Shown one piece after another: positions 9,925-19,759 of a DNA stretch of 21,692 bases. The DNA is taken from positions 1 to 21,692 of the forward strand of contig LRSR01005289.1 of assembly GCA_001579985.1 (NCBI GenBank), written 5' to 3'. Below the pieces are notes generated by a model. That model was not told where the DNA came from and made no database searches. It saw only the letters and a list, made by a program, of their open reading frames with translations. A program made the position numbers and the translations under genes. Source of the stretch: Hypsibius dujardini (Eukaryota; Tardigrada; Eutardigrada; Parachela; Hypsibiidae). Within the stretch, counting starts at the first letter, position 1. Each line of letters opens with the position of its first letter.

Positions 9925-10064
9925 GGGTTCACGGTGAGACGGAAGGGTTCACGGTGAGACGGAAGGGTTCACGGTTAGACGAAAGGGTTCACGGTGAGAC
10001 GGAAGGGTTCACGGTGAGACGAAAGGGTTCACGGTGAGACGGAAGGGTTCACAGTGGGACAGGG
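9925..10064. repeat. 20-bp minisatellite, seven units
   Basis: Seven head-to-tail copies of GGGTTCACGGTGAGACGGAA start at 9925, 9945, 9965, 9985, 10005, 10025 and 10045. Copies 3 and 5 carry GACGAAA, copy 3 also has GTTAGAC, and the last has ACAGTGGGACAGGG. There are no unique spacers between copies. Confidence 0.92.
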
Positions 10065-10904
10065 AGGATATCGACGTGACGGTAAGGCACGAAGGAAGAC
10101 AAGAAACCTGACAGGGAGCCCCTGTATCGCAGTCTTGCATGCACTTTCTGGTCATCGTCTTTCGCCTTGTGCCTATCTCCTTTCAATCCGCAAACCATCC
10201 GATCTTATTCCACATGGTCTACCGTCTACCGCGTATGTACGGTTCGAAATCAAAGCGCTGTTTTATATTAACATATGAGATCGCTTCATAACATGGACAA
10301 CAGAAAGCGCCAATTCCGCAGCTGGGCAAAGAGAACACGAGAGAGAGAGAGGGTGCGCACACGAGAGAGACACGTAATTAATCGCAACTTATCAACAGCG
10401 TTAAAAACTCCAACTGCAACCGGGACGCAGATACACGAGTAAAAATCTCAAAATGTCAACAAAACAAAAGGAGAGACAACCGGAAGCCCCCCTGTCACGG
10501 CAACTGTCTCTCCCTCATCCGCCGTCTGTGTGTCTGTGTCCGTCCGTCCCAACAATCCGTCTCTCATCTTCATCATCAAATGGGGCGTGGCGTGGGGTGG
10601 TCGGTGGGCAGTGCGTGTCAGCTTCGAAAGCGGCAAGCGCTCGCCAAAACAAATGCAAACGGAGATGAAAGAAATGCGGGCGAGAGAGAGAGAGAACGCG
10701 CGCGCGGTCTCTTAATTGATATATATAAAAACTAACAAAGCTAAAATAAACACATCTGTCTCCAAGTGTAACCGCAGCTAACCAATTCCTTCCCATGTAG
10801 AAAAGCCAGAATAGTCGGCGTCGACAACCAACCGTCCGTTCCATCCGCGCTTGTGCTTATATGTCTGTATACGTCGAGGTAGGCAAAAATCCACACAAAT
10901 CACC

Positions 10905-11134
10905 ATCCAGACAGTGTTTGAATCCAGAAAAATCCAATCCAGACAGTGTCTGAATCCAGAAAAATCCAATCCAGACAGTGTCTGAATCCAGACAAATCCA
11001 ATCCAGACAGTGTCTGAATCCAGACAAATCCAATCCAGACAGCGTGTCTGAATCCAGACAGCGTGTCTGAATCCAGACAGCGTGTTTGAATCCAGACAAA
11101 TCCAATTCAGACAACGTGTCTGAATCCAGGCAGT
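10905..11134. repeat. Compound 32/19-bp satellite with a palindrome in each unit
   Basis: Units begin ATCCAGACA at 10905, 10937, 10969, 11001 and 11033 (32-bp steps to 11033), then 11052 and 11071 (19-bp steps), 11105 (34 bp, ATTCAGACA) and 11124 (19 bp). The 32-bp units contain CAGACAGTGTCTG, a 13-bp palindrome, or one-base variants; the 19-bp type has CAGACAGCGTGTCTG. The array ends about 20 bp from the ERR stop codon, so it is probably transcribed in the ERR 3' UTR. Confidence 0.9.
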
Positions 11135-11153
11135 AAGACAGCTCACATAAGTA

Positions 11154-12348
11154 TCACGTCAGCTGCTGCGCCGAGTCGAGCATCTCCAGAAACAGCTTGT
11201 GCATGGCAATCTTCCCGTCGTTCTTAATCATAAACCAGTACTGCTTGGCCAGCCCGTCCAGCTGCCTCAGATGCGGCAGAAGCAGCAGCAGATTGCCGGA
11301 CCGCGGCGGCCCGCCGACTCCGCCCTCAACAAATTGATGCAACGCCCCGACAATCGTGTCCCTCAACGCGTCCCGAGCCCGCGTGCTCTCCAGCACACAC
11401 CCCCCATTTAGCAGGATGATGCACTTGATCAGCACGTACTCCTCCCGGGCGATTCGGTAGGACTTCAAGGCGTCCACCAGTCGACAGGCCTTCCCGTGGA
11501 CCGGCTCGAAGCCCGCCTCCTGCGCCATGGCCTCGTCCACGGGGAAGTCCTCCGCGAAGAGCAACTGCCCGCGCTGTGGGGTCTCGATCGACCGGACGCA
11601 CAGGCTGAAGAGGAGAATCTCGCACCAGGTGGACTGGAGGAGGTGCATCTGATCGTTCAGCGGCAGCTCCGGGAAGCCGGGAATCTGCTTGGCCCACCCG
11701 ATGATGCCGACGAGATCGCGGTCCGCAAGATCGCAAAGGACTGACTGCAGCTTGACGGGGGTGTCGAGATGGTCGGTCACGCTGGCGGAGCCGGTGTCCG
11801 GCTCGCAGGCCAGCAGGGCCGTCAGCAGTTGGGAGAGCTCTTGAAGGCCGGCAGAGTTGCGACGGTTGCCGCTGTTGTTGAGGCCGTTGTTGCTGTTGCT
11901 GTTGCTGTTGTTGTTGCCGGAGGATTGCTGCTGGTGGGACAGGGGCGTCTGCACCATGATGGGGTCGCCGTTGTTGGCACGGCGGTACTTTTGCCGCCCG
12001 CCGCGGACCCGGTCGAGACGGACACCCTCTTTGAGCATCCCAACGGAGAGGCATTTCTTGTAACGGCAGGCCTGACAAGCTTTCCGGCGGCGCTTGTCGA
12101 TCGGGCAGATGTTGATGGCCGGGCAGGCGTACTCGATGTTGCCCTGGATTGTGCGCTTGAAGAAGGCCTTGCAGGCTTCACACGAACTGACGCCTGGAAC
12201 GAGAAAAGAGTGATGCAACGAGGACGTCGGTGCCAGATAAAATGTGATCGTGTCGACAAACAGTCAAACAGGTAGACAGGTAGACAGACCGACAGACAGG
12301 AAAACAGACAGACAGACAGGTAGACAGACCGACAGACAGGAAAACAGG

Positions 12349-12384
<36 letters not shown>

Positions 12385-13336
12385 TAGACTGGCATAAAGA
12401 AATACAGAAAATCATCAAAAGCACGCATACAGACAGTGCAGAAATGTAGCCCCTCGTTTTGCAGATAACCCGCGTTCCAACTGCACATGAACCCACATTT
12501 CGGGGGCGTAAAGGTTAGGAACCCGAAGAGAATTCCGTTGCATTCAGTGTCCAAACAACAGACAGGCGAGGTCGCCCACTGTTTTTCGCACAAAGCAGCG
12601 CCACTCGTGGCCTGAGTATTCGCTTCCTCAATTCAAAACAAAAAAAGCTCCTAGTTCCAAATTCCCTTCAGGGTCTACAATTTAGATTGACTACCACCTC
12701 CGTTCTTCACACCCTGGTTGCTCCTGCTCGCCCACTAATTTCATTCCGTTTAATTAACGTGTTTAAAGTCCAAATTAAATTCCATATGAAAATATTAAGT
12801 AAAATAAAATAAAATAAAATATCTTTATTTAAATTATTTAAAATATTAATTATTATTTAAATTTAAATTATTCCCATAAATCATTTAAACTAATTTAGAC
12901 TTATAATAAAATATCCTAAAAATTGAATTTATGGATTTCAAATAAAATACACGTTTTTTTATAACAGAGTACATTTTGTGAAATTAGATGAAATAAAAAT
13001 ATTTCATAAATTCAATAGAATTCAGTTTATATAAAATTTTAGGGCGATGTTTTAATGCTTAAAATATATACTTCGAATTAGAACGAACCCACTGTAAACC
13101 GGTTTTTCCGCCCCAGCGGCGGCAGCGCTGGTGATCAAAGAGCAAAAAAAAACTGACACTACCGAAACAGGTATCACTGACATTTGATATCTGCCTTGGT
13201 CGGCAAAACGAGAGAGAGACTCCAGACACAGACACCACACAGGAACACACGGGAAAAAAATTGAACGTGACTGCATTTTTCGTTTCCCTTACGCAGCTGG
13301 TCGAACGACTCTCTCTCTCTCTCTCTCTCGAGCACA

Positions 13337-13374
<38 letters not shown>

Positions 13375-15179
13375 CAACGACAAGACTGAGTACAAAAGAG
13401 TGCGGGGAATGGGCAAAAGAGGCGGGGCAGGGGGTGGTTTTCAAACAATCAAACAATCAACCACCCGACCTGCAGCGGTTGCTTTGTTTCTGTATTGTTC
13501 CATTTTCAAACATGCCAGCCCCTGCTCCGCCCCTTTTGCCCATACCCAGACCCTCCAGTGTATTGAATCTTATCGTTGATTGTACACACACGCATACACA
13601 TTGGTGTTTTTTCTCTCCGATGGTGTGACAGGGAAGAAAATCCCCAGTTCAAAGAACAAGACTCATTGAGCCCGAGGTGCTTCGACCGAAATTGATGGCC
13701 CAAACAATTAGATGGCATATCGGTATTGATATTATAAATGCATATCTACTTCTATCACCGGTTGGTTGGTTGCATTCGTTCACTTTGCTCTATCGGTTTT
13801 GCCAGTTGTGAGAAGGTTCCGCATTTGTCTGGATGAACATAACGCGCCGTCGGATTCGAAAAACTTTGTATTGTCTGGAACGACAGACACTCGGCACACA
13901 TGGCTCGCGGGTGTCCATGGCTGCCTGCGTCTGGCGTCTGTGCCTGTCTATGTAGATGTCTGTGCCGATGTCTGTGCGTGGCTGTTCAACGTCTTCATGT
14001 ATCTGCCTGCATGTCTGGATCGCAGACTGCCGATGTCTGTAAAAGTTTCTCCGTCTCTGGTGGAGTCTCCTGTCAATCTCACGGGTCCTGCTAGTCCGTT
14101 TGTGTGTCTGCCTGACTTGCAAACACGCCATCCAGACACAGGAAAGACGAACACTACCGTGTATTGGAAAGACAAGAAGCAGACACAGACACAGAACTGC
14201 CCAACGTTATGTTACGCCCGGACAAGCTCAATTTCCGGCTTTGCAGACACATACGCGCCCAAGTTTTCGCTGACAGACACTCATATACACACCAAGTTTT
14301 TCGGCACAGACAGACGCGCAAACAAACAGACACCATCCGACACCAACTTTGCACCCTATTCATCAATCCATCAGATATACAATCAAGGTCCCACAGACAT
14401 ACGACACACCGTTCACACGTACCGTAATGATAACCGCTGGCCGAGTCGTCGCACACCAAACACCGCCGCTTCCGGCCGCCCATCTCCCCGTCCTCACCGA
14501 GGTCCCCATCACCGCCCGGTCCCCCTCCGCCGCCGCTCGGACCGTGCTGGAAACTCTCCGGCGCACTCGAATTACTCTCCTCATCGCCACCCAAAATGCC
14601 CGCTGCCCCGTCTAGTTCCGCCTCACTGGCCGTCCGCCGGTTGTGGAAGGACGCCGTCCAACGGGTGCTCGGCCGCTGTCCACTCGTGCCGGTAACCTTG
14701 GAGATGTCTTCATGCTTCCCAGCAGCAGCAGGCGTCGTCGTCGAGGTCGCCGCGCGAAATCCATTACTGAATCGCGTCTCCCCGAACGCCTGACTGCCGT
14801 GGTGGGGATGATGGTCCGCCGTGGCGGCGGCGGATGAGGTCGAGGCCTTCTCCCAGCGGTTCTTCAGCTCCTGACACAGTCCCGGCGTGCTGCTGCTGTC
14901 TGCGGCAGACATGGAGAAGTCCTCCCTCGTCGACTCATGCTGCGGCTGTCTGTGATAGGTGGAATCAACGACCTGCAGTCCGGCCAGGAGATCCTCATCC
15001 GCGGTGGTGGTCGTACTCGTCGTCGCAGGGCTCTGCCTGGATGATTCTGGGGAGGGCGTGGCGGTGGCGCTGGTGCTGTTGCTGCTGGAGGGAATACTGC
15101 TGTTGTTGGTGTTGCTGTTGAGTCCGCCGGTGTAGCGGATGGTCGACGGACGCTGCGGGCTGTAGCGGTGCTTATACAT
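11154..15179 (-). CDS. ERR: Estrogen-related receptor (NR3B-type nuclear receptor)
   Basis: Two minus-strand coding exons, 14423-15179 and 11154-12193, join in phase (TACG|gtacgt, ttccag|GC) to 598 aa. ERRs are orphan nuclear receptors that bind an extended TCAAGGTCA half-site and control energy metabolism. Residues 1-239 form a Ser/Thr/Asn/Gly-rich A/B region. The DNA-binding domain (about 240-324) has zinc finger I with Cys 240, 243, 257 and 260, the ERR-type P-box EACKA, zinc finger II with Cys 276, 282, 292 and 295, and the extension [16 protein letters not shown], nearly diagnostic for ERR. The hinge has an Asn/Ser run encoded by a triplet-rich tract near 11880-11935. The ligand-binding domain follows with [32 protein letters not shown] and the activation helix [10 protein letters not shown]. 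The intron separates the two zinc fingers. Finger I reads CDD where ERRs normally have CGD. An in-frame TGA lies 15 bp upstream of the start; 5' UTR exons may exist beyond. Confidence 0.95.
12262..12390. repeat. CAGA array in the ERR intron
   Basis: Imperfect GACA/CAGA array on the plus strand, hence TCTG in the ERR transcript. A block GGTAGACAGACCGACAGACA occurs twice, near 12280 and 12319, so it too shows segment duplication. Confidence 0.88.
12760..13060. other. AT-rich block in the ERR intron
   Basis: About 300 bp of A/T with AAAAT pentamers near 12799-12821 and many ATTTAAAT-like words. No gene or terminal repeat is seen. Confidence 0.6.
13309..13372. repeat. Adjacent CT and CA dinucleotide microsatellites
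   Basis: (CT)n at 13309-13329 is followed, after CGAG, by (CA)n at 13333-13372 with one CATA interruption. On the ERR transcript strand this reads (TG)n then (AG)n, lying inside the intron. Confidence 0.92.
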
Positions 15180-17690
15180 CGTCCGGATGAGTCAGCGGGA
15201 CGGGCGGGCCTTTCACCTGCGGGACGACGGGAGATCGGCAGACATCGTCAACATATAGGACATATAGGCAGGCAACCGGTTAACTATATAGGCACATAGA
15301 CATAAGCGCCTTGTTAGTGTGGAGGAACTGACCAGAAGGCTCCAAGGCATTTCGTTGCACGGTAACGTCCAACCGGCAATTAGGCGCGATAGTGCTCGAT
15401 GCAGGAAGGGATGGACGCTTGACCAGTCAGGAATTCCTAAGGTAACGCGCACCGGGTGGGATATGTGTGTGTCTGAATAACTGGAAAAAAGGAAACGGAA
15501 ATACAGTTACAGACGCAATTTTGGGTGCCAACTCCCATCAACCATCTTGATGGGTGAGGTCAATGAAATAACACACGAAACTCTGATAATTAGTGTGGAT
15601 TTTTGGGGGAAACGGCGTAATTGCCTTGCAATCAGGCGGTATGATGTCACATTATTGCTGATGTCTGTGCGCGAACGCTAACGGGATGGGCGGTACGACG
15701 GGCGGTCGGGTAACTCGGACAGCGCGCGGCGCTTTTGCACTTTTTCCCCCACTTTTCACGGACGTGATACACAACTTCCGCGGTGCAAAGGACCATCACG
15801 ATGACCCTCCAGAAAAAGGATAAACTCGGATAGCGATCGCCTCCGTCGGGTGGTGCGACAAAGTTATCCAAAACATTTCCGAGGAGTAAAGAGTCCAACG
15901 TGCAAATTATTCCAAATTGGGAAATGGCCCAAATAGAATGGCAGCCTTTTGCGACAGGGAAAGTGCCTAATTGCCCCTGATGTTACACAGCAAAATGGCT
16001 GCTGCTTCCCTGTAACAGAAACGAGTGGTTTTCAAATGCAAATAACTCACCGAGAATTGTCTGTCTCCCGAGTTTGTCTGTGGCGGGGAGTTGGTTGCCG
16101 AAATTCCGAGGTCGTGAAAAAATCGAGTCCTGCTGGTGCAAGGATCAGGCGGCTCCACTCTCTTCTCTCGAGGTATCTCTTCACCACACGGCTAGACAAT
16201 GCGTTCCTGGGGAAGGGACTGACAGTCTAGAACAGGCAAAAGGCAGAGAACACACACAGAGAACACAGAGGAAAGACGACGACTGTGACTGATTTGCCTG
16301 TGTGACTGTGCGCGCGATATCGGTCTGCGATAAGAACGGCAAAGACACACATATACACACTACATACACACTCACACATACACACGGGAAAACGAAGAGC
16401 CAGCCCCCTGTGAGATAGGATGAAGAGACAGTCAGGCAGCACTTCCGTCAGAATGAATACATTAGAGGTTTGTCTGGGTCTAGGCCCAGTATGCAGCCAG
16501 GCAGCCAGGGTTTCCGTCACTGAACGGGAAAAATTGCTGCGGTTATATAACCACCTTGCAAGTTCAATAATGACTGAGGAAAAGGGAGGGACCTCGGCAT
16601 TTGCTGCTGATGTCACGAACTCGGAAACGGGTTCCTCGCGCAGCGCCACCTGTAGTGCGAGTGTAACTGCAGGGAGAACGCCTAATGAATATTATGCTGC
16701 TTTCATATTTTGACAAATGTTAGACGTAAAATTTAATTTTTAATTTTTATTATTGAGCAAATACCCAGTACGCTATTTTTTATTGAGCTTTTATTAAAAT
16801 ATATTTTTTAGTGAGCTAAATCTAAACGGGATAGCAGGGTTATAATTGGGCACGTTACTCGTAAAGTACACAGACGGAGTGAGTCAGCTGTGGCGGCATC
16901 GACCTTGAATCTATTTGGCAAGTTCCGCTGGTTCTGCAACCCGTACTCACAAGTCAGTACAGTACACCAGTCACTGCTGTCAATTATTGCGACAGTAATA
17001 AATTTTCGAAGGGGCATTAAGATTGGTTAAACCCAGTTTCCGGGAAATGAGGAATCTACTAGAATAAGTTAGTTTTAGGTTTGGCTTTTAATAAAGAAAT
17101 GCAAACCCATTTAAATTAAGTCCCGCCCACAATCAGCTGATTCTCAATGAAAGCAAACACATCAACCACAACGCCACCTAGCAGAATGATGAAGCCTTTC
17201 GCTTTCAATTTCAACTTCTTTGACCTGATTTATTTTCTGCTTGTCTAGTTTAGTTACCTTACCATATTTTTGGATGGAGCAGACAAGATTTGATGACAAT
17301 TTAGCTGGGAGCGTTCACTTGAATATTTGATTGGCTGAAGCAGGCTTTATTCGCTGTATAAGGCTGTATGACCGGTCGATTGATTGATTGATTTTCAGTC
17401 GAATCCATCCATTTTTTGCCTGTCTTTCCGGGCCCCGCGCCTCTTCGGAACCCATTTTCATTCCGTTCTCTCGGAAATTTCTGCTATCTCTGATCACAGA
17501 CGAACAGCGTCAACTAATGTGATTGTCGTTGAAGGAGGCAAGGAGCCACAGAGCCGCGGATAGAGTGACGGAAATCGAGAGAACGGTAAGAGACATATTT
17601 CTGTGAGTTTATTTCGGTCGATTGATTTATTGATTGACTTAAAATGCTCAATTCTGTTTTCAGGTGAAAACTTCCATACCGAATCCCTAC
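15180..17690. other. Head-to-head spacer between ERR and LONRF
   Basis: About 2.5 kb that must hold both promoters and 5' UTRs. It includes imperfect CA-rich sequence near 16340-16385, AT-rich sequence near 16715-16810, a GATT tract at 17378-17394, and a likely LONRF 5' UTR exon ending at 17585. Small frames at 15647-15898 (minus, TTG-initiated), 16227-16713 (both strands) and 16808-17017 (minus, 69 codons) show no recognised family and are not called as genes. Confidence 0.5.
17586..17663 (+). other. Likely 5' UTR intron of LONRF
   Basis: GTAAGAGA after GAGAACG at 17585 and TTCTGTTTTCAG ending at 17663 make a 78-bp intron just upstream of the first coding exon. Upstream, a start codon at 17517-17519 is followed directly by TGA (17520-17522), which would be a one-codon upstream ORF if the leader reaches that far. 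Its frame would otherwise join the coding frame, so the stop also bounds the main ORF. Confidence 0.55.
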
Positions 17691-19685
17691 ATGCTAGCAT
17701 TTCCCGCTTCGTTTTCCACAATGGATTCGCGGAGTTCCGTTACAAAAGTAGAGCTGAAACGGTTGTTGATGATGGGAAACGTGAAAGACGCATTTTTGCT
17801 TACCTTGCCCGATGGAGATGTCTTCAGCGAATCTGTTTTCGAAGACGCCATTGAAAACTTTGTTCGCTGTTTCGTGATTTTCTACCCTCGCCTTGACCTT
17901 CCCACATTAAAAAGTGTTCCGATTGCTGTGTCCGGAGATGCGGTTGTGGACTTGTTTTCCTGCCGGGCGTGCGGGAAAATCGTCGAAGACCCCCTGACAT
18001 TGCCTTGTCCTGAAGGTCGGTCGATTGATTGATTGATTGATTGAATTTTAATTTATTCTTCATTGTTCGATACATCGATTGATTGATCACTTCTAAGTTC
18101 TATACCTTGATAATTGATATCTTTGCTGTTCTTCACGCCTGTCAACTATCGCTTCCAAAATTGGCTCACCTTTTTTTTAAATACTCGGGTATTTAGTAGT
18201 AATTTCTAAAGTGCGTTTTATGCGTCTGATTTTGAGGACTGATTTTTTGCCCCAGTTCCGCAAGCTCTTCAGCATATTCCGATTGCTGATGTGATATTGA
18301 CCATGAATATGCGAATTTGTCGAAAACATTTAATTTAACTATTTTCGATTATTTTCTGTTGAAAATGCAATTTAAAATTGATTGGCTTGTGAGCAGAATG
18401 TTTCATGGTCCGGGATTTTAATGGAATTATCTGCTGTCAGAACTGTGAAATTTTGCCTCAAAAAATTCCCCGGAGCTTGACCAATCAAATGAATTTGAAA
18501 ATCATCGTTTTGTTTATATTATTTGCAAAAAGCAGGTTTGTCAGTGAGTATTTTTGTGTTGCAGTCAGCCACACTGTATGTCGCGGATGTGCTGCTGCTG
18601 GTTCCTGTCCGGTGTGTGAACATCGCGTTCCTGCCACATCACTCAGCGACAGGAAGACAACCTTCGCGATCCAGCGACTGCTGGAGGCGCTCTTTCCCGA
18701 GCAAGTGGCCATCTATGGGATGAGAAAGGACGGAAACCGACTCCTCAAGGCAGGGGACTTTGCCGGAGCTGTCGACAAATATTCCGCTGCTCTCGAAAAA
18801 GGTCCGATGGACAATGCGGGATTCTCGTATATCCGAGATGTAGAAACTATTTCTACCTGGACGTAGTGTTGTTTTAACTAACGTGCTTGAATTTAAATAA
18901 AATAAACCAATATTAAAAGTAAATTTTATGATTTTAAGTTTAAATATGCGATTAAATATCGATGTATCTTTTTTGTGGCTCTGGATAAATTAAATATATT
19001 TTATTCAAAATGAAAAGCCGCTTTTTGAGCCAATAAGGAATACCTTTAAATACATTTGAGCAGTACAAATTGGAATGGACGAAGCTTTCAGGGTTCAGTT
19101 CAGTCTGCATCTTGTAATACTTGTTTGATTTTTGCAGATGGAAAGGACGCGGTCTTATTCAGCAATCGCTCTCACGCGTTCCTGCTGCTTAAGGAACCCA
19201 CGAGAGCCCTGGCTGATGCTGCACAGGCGGTTTCCCTCGAACCACTGTGGGCGAAAGCGTACTTCCGGAAAGCCGGCGCGCTGTTCGAAACCGGTGACAT
19301 TGTCGGCTCCCTGAACTCCGTCGTGCGGGTCCTGCTCATTGATCGCGACGTCCAAGCAGCTCGCGACCTGCTTGTGAAATTACTGTTCAAGTTTCTGCAT
19401 TCATCAGGTGGTGGAGCTGGTGCGCCAGCAGTTGAAGCAGTCAGACTTAGCGAAGTGACTGTCGCCTTGGATCGTTTCGGCGAGTTAGTCGAGCAGTGTC
19501 GGCGCAGTCTGCAAGATCTGGGAGCGATAGAACGGAGTGTTGTTACAAAACTGGTCGTTCGAGTGGATATCTCGTCGGAAAAAGTCGAGGAGTTACTAAC
19601 GTGTACACTGTGTTACAGGTAGGTAGACAAATCAGCACAAAAAGATAGGAGAAAGACACAGAAAAAGACAGACATACAGACAGAC

Positions 19686-19759
<74 letters not shown>

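Larger units (their letters stand above)
9187..11153. other. Tail-to-tail spacer and 3' UTRs between MED7 and ERR
   Basis: About 1.97 kb holding the 3' UTRs of both genes and several tandem repeats: a degenerate long-period repeat (9578-9924), a 20-bp minisatellite (9925-10064), GAGA runs near 10340-10352 and 10681-10693, and a palindromic satellite (10905-11134). An AATAAA at 10745-10750 on the plus strand is far from MED7. No poly(A) signal was seen for ERR on the minus strand. Long frames across the repeats are artefacts of their periodicity. Confidence 0.55.
12194..14422 (-). other. 2.2-kb ERR intron between the two zinc-finger exons
   Basis: The intron contains a CAGA array (12262-12390), an AT-rich block (about 12760-13060, with AAAAT repeats near 12799-12821), adjacent CT and CA dinucleotide runs (13309-13372), and a stretch rich in scattered TGTCTG and CAGACA words (about 13880-14340). 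A 309-codon plus-strand frame at 13766-14695 is periodic repeat sequence running into antisense of the ERR exon, so it is not taken as a gene. Confidence 0.6.

Noticed and set aside
9925-10064. Possible CRISPR array
   Set aside because: Copies abut with no spacers, and all surrounding genes are spliced animal genes. It is a minisatellite. The GGGTTCA core also resembles telomeric repeats but is not one.
10778-11146. 122-codon minus-strand frame with repeated Ser-Gly-Leu-Asp/Trp-Ile peptides
   Set aside because: It is the palindromic satellite read as protein. Periodicity keeps it open, and it lies just downstream of the ERR stop.
11326-12275. Long frames overlapping the ERR second exon (250, 168 and 224 codons)
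   Set aside because: They are shadows of the GC-rich ERR exon; the ERR frame itself has clear zinc-finger and ligand-binding motifs.
13766-14695. 309-codon plus-strand open frame
   Set aside because: It is built from TGTCTG/CAGACA-rich intron sequence and then runs antisense through the ERR first coding exon. Its translation has no domain and shows repeat bias.
15647-15898. 83-codon minus-strand frame with one hydrophobic stretch
   Set aside because: It opens with TTG, not ATG, and the first ATG would cut it in half. No family is recognised.
16227-16713. Overlapping frames on both strands (140 and 97 codons)
   Set aside because: They contradict each other, have no recognisable motif and lack clear splice context.
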